Assembly (NCBI GenBank): GCA_013298845.1
Contig: JAAFJN010000003.1
Span: 116,989 to 180,988 of the forward strand
DNA: 64,000 bases
Direction of reading: 5' to 3'
Source of the DNA: Chitinophagales bacterium
GTDB lineage: Bacteria > Bacteroidota > Bacteroidia > Chitinophagales > Saprospiraceae
Each line of letters starts with the position of its first letter. Position 1 is the stretch's first letter. Position numbers and translations under genes: made by a program. Positions 25,793 through 34,185 of the stretch are shown here, in pieces. The notes beneath the pieces are model-generated. The model was not told the DNA's origin and did no database searches. It saw only the letters and a program-made list of their open reading frames with translations.

Positions 25793-27508
25793 TTACGCGT
25801 GAAAATCCAAACCGTGGTGGGTGGCGGCAACAATCTCCTTTCGGATGACAAAATCACCAAAATGTTCGCCGCGCGTCCGTTCGCGGGAGAATGCCTCCAA
25901 CAGCGGCGTCAGTTCGCGCAGAATGGCCGCTTCGTCCAGCATTTCGAGGTAGAGTTTATTCAGACGAGAACCATCGTGGGCACCGCCGAGGTACAGGTTG
26001 TAATAGCCCGGCGATTTACCCACCAAACCGATTTCGGCGAGGTAAGGGCGGGCGCAACCATTTGGGCAACCCGTCATACGAATATTAATGGGTTCGCGGT
26101 CGAGGTGTGTTTGGCGCAATATCCCGTCAATTTTATCCAACAACGACGGTAAATAACGCTCTGCTTCCGCAAATGCCTGCGAACAAGTATTCAAGGCAAC
26201 GCACGCCAGCGCAAATTGCCGCATGGCCGTTTGGTTAAAAGTCGTGTTCAATAGGCCGTATTTTTCCATAATGGCCTCAATGGCCGGGCGTTTTTCGGGG
26301 CTGATGTTGCCAATCACCAGGTTTTGGTTCCCCGTGAGGCGAAAATCGCCGTCGTGAATACCCGCAATGGCCCGCAGCGCCGTGCGCAAAGCGTATTGGG
26401 GCGTGTCCACAATCCGGCCGCCTTCCACAAACAAGGTAAAATTAAATTTCCCCGATTCGGTGGTTTTCCAACCCAATGGGTCGCCGTTGTGCGTAAATTC
26501 GTACGGCTGCGCCGCGCCAAAAGCAACGCCTGCGCGTTGTTCCACCTCGGCTTTAAACGCATCCAAACCCATGCGGTCCACCGTGTATTTGAGTCGGCTG
26601 AATTTGCGGTTTTCGCGGTTGCCAAAATCGCGTTGCGTCGTAATAATGGCTTCACAAACGGCCAATGTATCGGCTACCGACACAAAACCCAGCACATCAC
26701 CGAGGCGCGGGTACGTTTCCGGCATGCCAAAAGTCATCCCGAGGCCACCACCGGCGGTCACGTTAAACCCGATGAGTTCGCCGTCCTGCTGAATGGCAAT
26801 CAAACCGATGTCGTTGGCAAAAATATCGGTATCGTTGTGCGGCGGTACGGCGAGGGCAATTTTGAACTTGCGCGGCAGGTACGTTTTGCCGTACACCGGC
26901 TCCACGTCTTTGCCTTCGGTTTTGGTGGTGCGGAACGGTTGGGTTTCGTCCACCTGTTCGCCATCGAGCCAAATTTCGTAATAAGAAGTTGTTTGTGGCG
27001 TAAAAGCATCACTAATGGCCTTCCCGACCTCAAAAACCGCTTGGTGTACGCGGCTTTCGTTGGGGTTAGGGCTGCACATCACGTTGCGATTCACGTCGCC
27101 GCAACCCGCAATGCTGTCCAGAAGTACGTCATTAAACCCGCGAATGGTCGCCTTCAAATCGCGTTTGCGAATGCCGTGCAATTGAAAGGCCTGCCGCGTG
27201 GTGAGTTTAATGGTGCCGTTGCCGTATTGGTCCGATAACTCGTCCATGCGCAGCCATTGGGCGGGCGTAGCCACCCCGGCCGGGACCCGAATCCGAATCA
27301 TAAACGAAAACAAAGACTCCAGTTTTTGGGCTTTGCGTTCGCTGTCGAGGTCGCGGTCCGTTTGTTGGTACGAACCGTGAAATTTAATCAGGTTGGTATC
27401 GTCGGGGAACAACGCGCCGGTAATCCGGTTATCGAGGCTTTCGTTGAGCGAGCCGCGCAAATAATCGCTGTTGTCCTTTATGTGTTCTACTTCTGATAAC
27501 TTTTGCAT
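25793..27508 (-). CDS. cysI: Assimilatory sulfite reductase hemoprotein (beta) subunit
   Basis: 571 residues, the normal length for CysI. It carries siroheme and a [4Fe-4S] cluster and reduces sulfite to sulfide with six electrons. Recognisable are FHGSYQQTDRD near the N-terminus, LTTRQAFQLHGI (siroheme side), GCGDVNRNVMCSPNP, and the cluster-binding half LNTCSQAFAEAERYLP plus TGCPNGCARPYLAEIGLVG with the four ligand cysteines. The C-terminal ending with HFGDFVIRKEIV is typical of the NADPH-dependent enzyme. The start ATG at 27508 lies 34 bases after the DUF2490 gene. Its electron donor is cysJ in the same operon. Regulation is presumably through the leader at 34.0-34.2 kb. Confidence 0.97.
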   Translation of the reverse strand: MQKLSEVEHIKDNSDYLRGSLNESLDNRITGALFPDDTNLIKFHGSYQQTDRDLDSERKAQKLESLFSFMIRIRVPAGVATPAQWLRMDELSDQYGNGTIKLTTRQAFQLHGIRKRDLKATIRGFNDVLLDSIAGCGDVNRNVMCSPNPNESRVHQAVFEVGKAISDAFTPQTTSYYEIWLDGEQVDETQPFRTTKTEGKDVEPVYGKTYLPRKFKIALAVPPHNDTDIFANDIGLIAIQQDGELIGFNVTAGGGLGMTFGMPETYPRLGDVLGFVSVADTLAVCEAIITTQRDFGNRENRKFSRLKYTVDRMGLDAFKAEVEQRAGVAFGAAQPYEFTHNGDPLGWKTTESGKFNFTLFVEGGRIVDTPQYALRTALRAIAGIHDGDFRLTGNQNLVIGNISPEKRPAIEAIMEKYGLLNTTFNQTAMRQFALACVALNTCSQAFAEAERYLPSLLDKIDGILRQTHLDREPINIRMTGCPNGCARPYLAEIGLVGKSPGYYNLYLGGAHDGSRLNKLYLEMLDEAAILRELTPLLEAFSRERTRGEHFGDFVIRKEIVAATHHGLDFHA

Positions 27509-27542
27509 TTGCTGAGTTTTATCTTACTTTTGTCAAAAAAAT

Positions 27543-28184
27543 TTAAAGTCGTATCAACAACGTCGTCCGCCAAATATCCGATTCCAAAGTGCTGCCTTTG
27601 CGTTGTTGATAAATGTGTAAATACCCCATTTCAACGGCAATTTTTTGGGAAAAACGCCCTTCAAACGCGGCATAAACGCGGTTTTGGTCAAAAGCATCGG
27701 TGTGGAAAAGGTATTCCTCACTGAGTTTAAATATCCCCCAAGTCCACGGCGAATAATTTAACTGCAACCGGTGCCGCATGCGAAACCGAAACCGTAAGGT
27801 AGCCCGGTTGGGCTGGTCAAACCACCGTTCTTCCACCCGGATGCGCTGCTGAATATTCCATTTCGACCACAAGTGCCATTGCATGTGGGCCTCCTGAAAC
27901 AAACGGTATTCGGGTACTCCGGTTACCGTCGAATAACTGGCACCCGGTGCTACCGACCACTTTGTATTGAGGCGTCGCCGGGCGCTGGCGTGGGTGATAA
28001 ATTGTATATGATCGTTGGTTCCCCATTCTTTCCGTTCGTCGGCCTCTAAGTGAATTTCCCAGGGGGTGCTGCCGCTGATTTGCGCGTATAGCCGCGTCCA
28101 ATAAGCACTTTGCTGCTCAGTTTGAGCGGAAATACGGGTGAAAAAAACAAACCCTAACGTCACTGTAAATAAAAAACGAACCAT
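27543..28184 (-). CDS. DUF2490-type outer membrane beta-barrel in the cys operon
   Basis: 213 residues from the ATG at 28184, which opens a signal peptide (MVRFLFTVTLGFVFFTRISA). The mature sequence alternates aromatic/hydrophobic and polar residues (WSVAPGASYSTV, WNIQQRIRVEERWF, LRFRFRMRHRLQL, AVEMGYLHIYQQR) and ends with hydrophobic LLIRL, as in DUF2490 barrels. The family has no established function. It lies 91 bases after cysJ and 34 bases before cysI, so it separates the two sulfite reductase subunits yet is very likely cotranscribed with them. A role in outer membrane passage of a sulfur compound is a guess from context only. Confidence 0.75.
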   Translation of the reverse strand: MVRFLFTVTLGFVFFTRISAQTEQQSAYWTRLYAQISGSTPWEIHLEADERKEWGTNDHIQFITHASARRRLNTKWSVAPGASYSTVTGVPEYRLFQEAHMQWHLWSKWNIQQRIRVEERWFDQPNRATLRFRFRMRHRLQLNYSPWTWGIFKLSEEYLFHTDAFDQNRVYAAFEGRFSQKIAVEMGYLHIYQQRKGSTLESDIWRTTLLIRL

Positions 28185-28275
28185 TAAACCGAAATTAAAA
28201 TATTTTGTCGGCGGCAAAAATGAGGCGTTTTTTTGTGGCAACTGTGCGTTAAGTACGCGGTTTTTGGGAAATTTT

Positions 28276-30099
28276 TTAATACACATCCTCCAAAAATCGG
28301 CGCTGTTTTTTCAAACTGCTCAAGTATTCCTGCGCGAATTCGGCCCCTTTGCCCGATTCCTGGGCGATAATTTGGACCAAAGCCGCCTGTACGTCGTGGG
28401 CCATTCGGGTTTTATCGCCGCAAACGTAGAAGTACGCGCCATTTTCGAGGCGTTCAAAAATCAGTTTGCTGCGCTCCAGCAGGCGGTGTTGCACGTAAAT
28501 TTTATCCTTTTGGTCACGGCTAAAGGCCACATCGAGGCGGTCGAGGGTGCCGCGTTTGAGGTGGTTGAGCCATTCGGACTGGTACAAAAAGTCGGTTTCA
28601 AAGTGCGGATTGCCAAAAAACAACCAGTTGCGGCCCTGCGCCCCGCGTTCGGTGCGTTCTTCCACAAAAGCCCGGAACGGCGCAATACCCGTTCCCGGTC
28701 CCACCATAATAATATCGGTGGTATCGTCCGCCGGAAGTTTGAAATAGGCATTTTGTTCCACAAAAACCGGTACCGTTTGCCCGGTTTCCAAGCGGTCGGC
28801 CAGGTACGTGGAGGCGGCACCCCAATGCGGGCGACCGTTGAACTCGTACCGGACCGCACCCACGGTCAGGTGCACTTCATCGGGGTGGGCGTTCAGGCTC
28901 GACGCGATGGAGTACAAACGCGGCGGCATTTTGCGCAAAAAACTCAGCAAGGTGGTTTCCGACATGGCTGCCGGGTATTCGCGGAGCAAATCGGCCAAAT
29001 TGCGGCCGTACAGGAAGGCGCGCAAGGTGTCGTTATTGCCCAATATGTCTTTGAGTTTGGCATTGCCCGTCCAGTTGGCGTAGTTTTCCACCACTTCGCG
29101 GTTGAGCGTCGTGATTTCGGCTTCGTGGAGCAAAATATCGCGGAAACGGCCCTCTTTTTCGTTAAATTTTACCTTTCGGTCGCCGTCCAACATGGCGGTG
29201 TTTAAAATTTCTTTCACCAGTGCGGGCGGGTTCGAGGCGTACACCCCCAACGCATCGCCCGGTTCGTAGGCAATACCGGAACCTTCCAGCGATAATTCGA
29301 GGTGCCAGGTTTCTTTATCCGAACCCCGACCATTCAATTGGATTTTTTCCAAAACCGTCGCCGCAAACGGGTGTTTGCGGGTGCCGGTAACCGGTGCCGC
29401 CGGTGACACCGCAGGCGCGGAAGGATGCACTTTAGCCGACGAAATTGCCGCTACCGGCACGGGCAAATGCACCAATACGGCTTCCAGCCAAGCCTCGGCG
29501 GTATCGGCGTAATCCACGTCGCAATCGGCGCGGGCCACGAGGCGTTTGGCCCCTAATTCTTCCAATCGGGTATCAAAATCTTTACCGGTTTGGCAAAACT
29601 GCAAATAACTGCGGTCGCCCAATCCGCACACGGCAAATTGTAAACTTTCGAGGCGGGGTGCGCGGGCGCTAAACAGCCATTTGTAAAAGGTTTCCGCCGA
29701 AACCGGTGGTTCGCCTTCGCCCTGCGTGCTGGTAATGAGCAGGACAATTTGTTCGTTTTTGAGGTTTTTAACGGCGTAATCGTTCAAATCTTCCACTTTT
29801 ACGGCCCAACCGGCATCCCGGAGCCGCGCTGATGTTTGTTGGGCCAATTTTTTGCTGTTGCCCGTGTGTGAGCCGTACAAAATGGTAATGCCGGGCCGTT
29901 CGGCCACTAATTCGGCCGCTTGCGGGGTCGTGGGAATGCCGTTGGCAGTTAACTCCGGGGCAATGGTTCCGGCCGTAGCGGGTTGTTGTTGGGCAATGCC
30001 GTACAGGTAACCGCTGAGCCACATTTGCTGAAGGCTGTTTTGGGCGGCCAGGCGTTGAAGGAGTTCATTGTCGAAACCTATGGGAGGCGTGGTAATCAT
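28276..30099 (-). CDS. cysJ: Assimilatory sulfite reductase (NADPH) flavoprotein (alpha) subunit
   Basis: 607 residues. A flavodoxin domain (about 70-205) has the FMN loop ILYGSHTGNSKKLA and TSTQGEGEPP. An FAD-binding connecting domain follows from about 235 (HLELSLEGSGIAYEPGDALGVY; RLYSIASS near 398), then the NADPH domain (MVGPGTGIAPFRAFVEER; FFGNPHFETDFLYQSEW; YVCGD) with the classic C-terminus KKQRRFLEDVY. It passes electrons NADPH to FAD to FMN to CysI. A Pro/Ala-rich linker joins the first two domains. It starts 14 bases after cobA. All cofactor motifs appear intact. Confidence 0.97.
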   Translation of the reverse strand: MITTPPIGFDNELLQRLAAQNSLQQMWLSGYLYGIAQQQPATAGTIAPELTANGIPTTPQAAELVAERPGITILYGSHTGNSKKLAQQTSARLRDAGWAVKVEDLNDYAVKNLKNEQIVLLITSTQGEGEPPVSAETFYKWLFSARAPRLESLQFAVCGLGDRSYLQFCQTGKDFDTRLEELGAKRLVARADCDVDYADTAEAWLEAVLVHLPVPVAAISSAKVHPSAPAVSPAAPVTGTRKHPFAATVLEKIQLNGRGSDKETWHLELSLEGSGIAYEPGDALGVYASNPPALVKEILNTAMLDGDRKVKFNEKEGRFRDILLHEAEITTLNREVVENYANWTGNAKLKDILGNNDTLRAFLYGRNLADLLREYPAAMSETTLLSFLRKMPPRLYSIASSLNAHPDEVHLTVGAVRYEFNGRPHWGAASTYLADRLETGQTVPVFVEQNAYFKLPADDTTDIIMVGPGTGIAPFRAFVEERTERGAQGRNWLFFGNPHFETDFLYQSEWLNHLKRGTLDRLDVAFSRDQKDKIYVQHRLLERSKLIFERLENGAYFYVCGDKTRMAHDVQAALVQIIAQESGKGAEFAQEYLSSLKKQRRFLEDVY

Positions 30100-30113
30100 A
30101 AGCCAAAGTGCGG

Positions 30114-30914
30114 TTAGGGTTTAATGTTGTATTCGAGGTTCAAAATGGTTTGATCGAGGGCCACGCGCTGGCGCACTACTTCCCCGATCACAATCACCGC
30201 CGGACTGCCAATACCGGCTTGCGCAACGATTTGGTTAATATTGGAAGCCGTGCCAAATACTTCGCGTTGTTCGGGCAAAGAGGCGTTTTGAATCACCGCA
30301 AAAGGCAGGGCCGGTTTGCCATTTTCGCGGTAAATGCGGGCAATTTCTTCCAATTTATGCACGCCCATCAGCACCACAACGGTGGCATCGGTTTGGGCTG
30401 CCGTGGCAATTTCGGGATTGAGCACCCCCGTATCGGTCGTGGCGGTAATCACCCAGAAACTGCGGCTCGCGCCCCGGGTAGTGACGGCAATCCCGGCGGC
30501 TCCGGCGGCGGCAATTGAACTGGATACGCCCGGAATATAGTCCGCGGCCACGCCATTCTCTTGGGCAAACTGCAATTCTTCCAAACCCCGGCCAAACACA
30601 AACGGGTCGCCGCCCTTGAGGCGCACCACGTGTCCGCAGCAACGCGCATACGCCACAATACGTTCGTTAATTTCTTCTTGCGTAAATGCCTTGGCGCCAA
30701 GGCGTTTTCCCACGTAAACGCACGAAGCAGCGGCGGGAGCGTATTGTAATAAGGATTCATTCACCAAGGCATCGTACAACACTACATCGGCTTGTTGCAG
30801 TGCTTTGATGGCTTTGAGCGTGATTAAATCCGGGTCGCCGATACCGGCCCCTACAACCGTAAGGCGTGGAACGATAGTATTGGACGGGTTGATTTGTATT
30901 GCGTCGTTGTGCAT
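30114..30914 (-). CDS. cobA: Uroporphyrinogen-III C-methyltransferase (SUMT)
   Basis: 266 residues. The S-adenosylmethionine-dependent enzyme methylates uroporphyrinogen III at C2 and C7 to give precorrin-2, the precursor of siroheme. Family signatures include VVGAGIGDPDLITLKAIKAL, DVVLYDALVNESLL, VRLKGGDPFVFGRGLEEL and PGVSSSIAAAGAAGIAVTTRG. A stand-alone SUMT here complements the precorrin-2 dehydrogenase domain of the last operon gene, so together they replace a trifunctional CysG. It lies 26 bases after cysN and 14 before cysJ. Its presence in the operon ties cofactor supply to sulfite reductase demand. Confidence 0.96.
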   Translation of the reverse strand: MHNDAIQINPSNTIVPRLTVVGAGIGDPDLITLKAIKALQQADVVLYDALVNESLLQYAPAAASCVYVGKRLGAKAFTQEEINERIVAYARCCGHVVRLKGGDPFVFGRGLEELQFAQENGVAADYIPGVSSSIAAAGAAGIAVTTRGASRSFWVITATTDTGVLNPEIATAAQTDATVVVLMGVHKLEEIARIYRENGKPALPFAVIQNASLPEQREVFGTASNINQIVAQAGIGSPAVIVIGEVVRQRVALDQTILNLEYNIKP

Positions 30915-30940
30915 GAGGAACGTGTATTATTGAGTGTTTG

Positions 30941-32224
30941 TTAAATGGCAAATTCAGCGGCGGGTGCTTCTTCCGGGTGAACGGGCAATAACATACCCGC
31001 CGCTACTGTGTCAAATGTGTTTTCGTTAATCAGAATCAGGCCGCCAGTATTGCGGTTGTGTTGGTAAGCGTCAAACACCAGAGGTTTGGACGTACGCAAA
31101 CGCACCCGCGCGATGTCATTTAGTTTCAAGGTGTCCGTGGGGTGTTGTTCAAAGGTGTGCACATCGGTGCGGTGGTAAATTTCCCGAACAATGGCTTTCA
31201 CCGTGGTCGAATTGTGCCGCAGCAGGTAGCGGTCGCCCGTTTGCAGGGCGCGTTCGCTCATCCAGCAAAGGTCCAATTCAATATCTTGCGTCGTGGCAGG
31301 GGCCGTTTCGCCGATTTTAACAAATGTATCGCCGCGCGAAATGTCAATATCGTCCTCCAAATGCAGCACAATGGGTTGCAACGGACCGGCTTCCAGTACT
31401 TCCTGTTGGTTGTATTCAATGGCTTTTACGGTAGAAACAATATCCACCGGCAGCACTCGGATTTTGTCCCCCACGGCGAGGTGGCCGCTGCGCAAACTAC
31501 CGGCGTAACCGCGATAATCGTGCAGTTCGTCGGTGCCGGGGCGAATGACGTATTGCACCTGAAACCGCGCTTCTTCAGCGGCATTGTTTTCGGATACTTC
31601 CACCGTTTCGAGGTGATCGAGCAGGGTTTTGCCGGTGTACCAGGGCATATTGGGCGATTTATCTACAATATTATCCCCGGCAAGGGCACTCACCGGAATA
31701 AAAGTCACCTCCGGAATGCGCAGCGATTGCACGAGTTTTTGGTAATCAGCGGCAATGCGGTAAAAAGTTTGCTCGTCGTAACCCACCAAATCCATTTTAT
31801 TCACGGCCACGGCCAGGTGCGGAATGCCCATCAGCGCGGCTACCAAACTGTGGCGGTGGGTTTGCTCTACTACACCTTGGCGCGCATCAATCAGGATAAT
31901 CGCCAAGTCGGCGTTGGAGGCCCCCGTCACCATGTTGCGGGTGTATTGCACGTGACCGGGTGCATCGGCGATGATGAACTTGCGGCGCGGCGTGTTGAAA
32001 TATTTGTACGCCACGTCAATGGTAATGCCCTGTTCGCGTTCGGCGCGCAGGCCATCGGTGAGCAGCGAAAGGTCAATTTCGTTGCCCTGTTTGTTTTTGC
32101 TTTGTCGCTCCAAAGTGTGCAAAATATCGTGCGAAACGGCTTTGGAATCGTATAATAGACGGCCGATCAGGGTGCTTTTCCCGTCATCCACAGAACCGGC
32201 GGTGATGAATTTTAGAATTTGCAT
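30941..32224 (-). CDS. cysN: Sulfate adenylyltransferase subunit 1 (GTPase)
   Basis: 427 residues. A translational-GTPase G domain occupies the first about 210 residues: P-loop GSVDDGKSTLIGRL, switch with GITIDVAYKYF, DAPGH, and NKMD near 142. Two beta-barrel domains follow. CysN hydrolyses GTP to drive CysD-catalysed APS formation from ATP and sulfate. No APS kinase (CysC) domain is fused at the C-terminus, and none is encoded elsewhere in the operon. The cysD stop is 14 bases upstream, as expected for a stoichiometric complex. Confidence 0.97.
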   Translation of the reverse strand: MQILKFITAGSVDDGKSTLIGRLLYDSKAVSHDILHTLERQSKNKQGNEIDLSLLTDGLRAEREQGITIDVAYKYFNTPRRKFIIADAPGHVQYTRNMVTGASNADLAIILIDARQGVVEQTHRHSLVAALMGIPHLAVAVNKMDLVGYDEQTFYRIAADYQKLVQSLRIPEVTFIPVSALAGDNIVDKSPNMPWYTGKTLLDHLETVEVSENNAAEEARFQVQYVIRPGTDELHDYRGYAGSLRSGHLAVGDKIRVLPVDIVSTVKAIEYNQQEVLEAGPLQPIVLHLEDDIDISRGDTFVKIGETAPATTQDIELDLCWMSERALQTGDRYLLRHNSTTVKAIVREIYHRTDVHTFEQHPTDTLKLNDIARVRLRTSKPLVFDAYQHNRNTGGLILINENTFDTVAAGMLLPVHPEEAPAAEFAI

Positions 32225-32238
32225 GTTTTTGTTGAATT

Positions 32239-33147
32239 TTAAAAATACCCATTTTTCTTCCGGTCTTCCATAGCCGCTTCGGAGAGGCGATCATCGAGGC
32301 GGGTGGCACCGCGTTCACTCACTTTGGTGGAGATAATTTCGCTGATAATATCGTCAATCGTGATGGCCGGGCTTTCGACGGCGGCGGTGCAGGTAGCGTC
32401 GCCCACGGTGCGGAAACGAACATCGCGCACGGTGGTTTCGTCTTCCGGATCGAGTCGAATGTGTTCGGTAATGGCCAACAATTGCCCGGTGGGCGTTACC
32501 ACACAATCGCGGGAGTGGGAGAAATAGATTTCCGGCAATTCGATGTTTTCGCGGCGGATATAATTCCACACATCCAATTCGGTCCAGTTACTAATGGGAA
32601 ATACCCGTACGTTTTCACCTTTGCGAATGGCCCCGTTGTAAATATCCCACAGTTCGGGCCGCTGGCGTTTGGGATCCCAGCCCCCAAATTCGTCGCGGAT
32701 ACTAAAGATGCGCTCTTTGGCGCGCGCTTTCTCTTCGTCCCGGCGCGCGCCGCCGATGCAGGCATCAAATTCAAATTCTTCAATCGTTTCCAATAATGTA
32801 TAGGTTTGTAAGGCATTTCGGCTCGGGTATTTGCCCGTTCCATCCTTCAAACCCTGTCTTTTAATGGTATCTTCTACCTTGCGCACAATGAGTTGCTCGC
32901 CCAATTGCGCGGCGAGGCGGTCGCGATAGGCCAATACTTCGGGGAAATTATGACCCGTATCCACGTGTACCAACGGGAACGGGAATTTGCCGGGACGAAA
33001 GGCTTTTTCCGCCAGTTTTACCAGCGTAATAGAGTCCTTACCCCCCGAAAACAACAAGGCTGGCCGCTCAAATTGCCCGGCTACTTCGCGTAGAATATAG
33101 ATGGCCTGGGCTTCCAGATGATCGAGATAATCTAAATGTTTCGACAT
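32239..33147 (-). CDS. cysD: Sulfate adenylyltransferase subunit 2
   Basis: 302 residues, matching CysD. The PP-loop ATP pyrophosphatase signature is ALLFSGGKDSITLVKLA near residue 30. FPLVHVDTGHNFPEVLAYRD and CIGGARRDEEKARAKERIFS follow, and the C-terminus SERGATRLDDRLSEAAMEDRKKNGYF is characteristic. It makes APS and pyrophosphate from sulfate and ATP in complex with CysN. It lies 108 bases downstream of cysH, the largest gap in the proximal half of the operon; I see no hairpin strong enough to be a terminator there. Confidence 0.97.
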   Translation of the reverse strand: MSKHLDYLDHLEAQAIYILREVAGQFERPALLFSGGKDSITLVKLAEKAFRPGKFPFPLVHVDTGHNFPEVLAYRDRLAAQLGEQLIVRKVEDTIKRQGLKDGTGKYPSRNALQTYTLLETIEEFEFDACIGGARRDEEKARAKERIFSIRDEFGGWDPKRQRPELWDIYNGAIRKGENVRVFPISNWTELDVWNYIRRENIELPEIYFSHSRDCVVTPTGQLLAITEHIRLDPEDETTVRDVRFRTVGDATCTAAVESPAITIDDIISEIISTKVSERGATRLDDRLSEAAMEDRKKNGYF

Positions 33148-33255
33148 TTAATGTTGTAATGTTTATTTTTTTTGATTCATCTTTTCACTAAGGCCACAAT
33201 GTACACACCGTGCCCGGTTGGTAAAAAAATAATTTGGTCACGAAAAACGCGCTAT

Positions 33256-33984
33256 TTATGCGGTGGCGGCGTGGCTATGCAGGCCGCATTCTTTTTTACT
33301 GCTGTCTTCCCACCACCAGCGTCCCGCCCTAAAATCTTCGCCGGGCTGAATGGCGCGGGTACAAGGCGCACAACCAATACTCACAAATCCTTTTTTGTGC
33401 AAAGGGTTGGTGGGTATGCGGTGCGTGTCCACATAAGCCTGTACTTGCTCAAACGTCCAATCGAACAGTGGGTGAAATTTAAATAATTGGTGGGTGGCGT
33501 CCCATTCAACGGGTTGCATATCCTGGCGGTTGGCCGATTGTTCGGCGCGAATACCGGTAATCCAGATGCTTTGATTTTTTAAAGCGCGGGCCAACGGTTC
33601 CACTTTGCGGATATGGCAGCACTCTTTACGGTTTTCGACGGATTGGTAAAAACTATTGGGGCCTTTTTGGGCGAGGAGTTGTTCAAGGGCGTTGGCTTGG
33701 GGGGCAAATACTTCGATGGGTTGTTGGTAAACATCCAGGGTGCGCGACCAGGTGGAATAGGTTTCCTGAAAATTGCGGCCCGTATCCAGCGTAAATACCC
33801 GAATGGGCAGTTTTTCCGAAAAAATAAGGTGCGAAATCGCCTGATCCTCTAACCCGAAACTCGTGCTGAATACGATGCTCCCGGCAAAGGTTTCCGACAA
33901 CCAGGCCAGCGCCGCCTGCGGGCTTTGTTCCCGGTGCGGCTGCAAGGCTTCTGACAGTGTTTCGAGTGTGTATGTTGATGGCAT
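33256..33984 (-). CDS. cysH: Phosphoadenylyl/adenylyl-sulfate reductase, probably APS-type
   Basis: 242 residues from the ATG at 33984. The longer frame (to 34188) runs through the attenuator hairpin and has no family similarity, so the internal start is preferred. The PP-loop region is GSIVFSTSFGLEDQAI, followed by LDTGRNFQETYSTW. The cluster signature is complete: Cys122-Cys123 (KECCHIRKVEPL), 81 residues, then Cys205-x-x-Cys208 (CAPCTRAIQPGEDFRAGRWW), plus the catalytic C-terminal KKECGLH. The CC...CxxC set marks [4Fe-4S] enzymes that reduce APS directly with thioredoxin, consistent with the absence of cysC. It is the first gene after the leader, 35 bases beyond the terminator stem. Confidence 0.95.
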   Translation of the reverse strand: MPSTYTLETLSEALQPHREQSPQAALAWLSETFAGSIVFSTSFGLEDQAISHLIFSEKLPIRVFTLDTGRNFQETYSTWSRTLDVYQQPIEVFAPQANALEQLLAQKGPNSFYQSVENRKECCHIRKVEPLARALKNQSIWITGIRAEQSANRQDMQPVEWDATHQLFKFHPLFDWTFEQVQAYVDTHRIPTNPLHKKGFVSIGCAPCTRAIQPGEDFRAGRWWWEDSSKKECGLHSHAATA

Positions 33985-34018
33985 AAAAACCAGTTGAGTG
34001 AAAAATTTGATCAAAAAT

Positions 34019-34054
34019 AAAAAGCCCTTCGGTTGGGTTACCGAAGGGCTTTTT
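34019..34054 (-). terminator. Intrinsic terminator (attenuator) upstream of cysH
   Basis: A perfect 15-base-pair stem: AAAAAGCCCTTCGGT (34019-34033) and its complement 34040-34054, with a six-base loop. In the minus-strand transcript the stem ends in GGGCTTTTT followed by ATTTTTGA, giving the U-tract. Read from upstream it lies 40 bases after the leader peptide stop and 34 bases before the cysH ATG, so it can only act as a conditional terminator. Its 5' arm and loop can instead pair with leader segment 34122-34131. Confidence 0.88.
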
Positions 34055-34094
34055 ACGCTACGAAAATTTATATCGAAACAAGTTTTTTTAATGC

Positions 34095-34181
34095 TTATGA
34101 TATAAATGTGAAGCGACCGCCTCGGTAACCCGATGGTGGACAACAACAACAACACATCATATTTGCAGTTAAAAAAATCAT
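34095..34181 (-). CDS. Leader peptide with five consecutive cysteines (cys operon attenuator)
   Basis: A 28-codon frame from the ATG at 34181 to TAA at 34095. The order is MIFLTANMM, then five TGT (Cys) codons at 34154-34140, then PPSGYRGGR and a short hydrophobic end. Cys is normally one of the rarest amino acids, so five identical codons directly upstream of cysH-cysD-cysN are very unlikely by chance. The two prolines after the run could further slow a ribosome. The ATG lies four bases after a TACCTTTG box, so the message is probably leaderless. Ribosome stalling at the Cys run when charged tRNA-Cys is scarce would favour the antiterminator and let transcription reach cysH. Function is inferred from layout. 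Similar polycysteine leader ORFs acting as cysteine attenuators are described in mycobacteria. Confidence 0.85.
   Translation of the reverse strand: MIFLTANMMCCCCCPPSGYRGGRFTFIS
34122..34131 (-). promoter_or_regulatory. Antiterminator arm in the cys leader
   Basis: In the transcript, GGGTTACCGA (codons Ser-Gly-Tyr-Arg of the leader, eight bases after the last Cys codon) is perfectly complementary to TCGGTAACCC, which spans the 5' arm and loop of the terminator (34035-34044). The match extends by a G-U and a G-C pair to 12. Pairing would break the terminator stem. Confidence 0.75.
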
Positions 34182-34185
34182 ACCA

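Noticed and set aside
25654-25860. N-terminal extension of the siroheme synthase/TSUP frame
   Set aside because: It overlaps cysI and the GC-rich palindromes, and the product is Arg/Pro-rich with no family similarity. The ATG at 25653 or 25638 is preferred.
26324-27238. Long plus-strand open frame (304 codons) opposite cysI
   Set aside because: It is an antisense shadow of a highly conserved gene, with biased composition and no recognisable domain.
28138-29205. Plus-strand 355-codon frame opposite cysJ
   Set aside because: Antisense shadow of cysJ.
34019-34181. The cys leader considered as a SAM or other metabolite riboswitch
   Set aside because: No conserved aptamer core could be recognised, and the Cys codon run with a complementary antiterminator explains the layout better.
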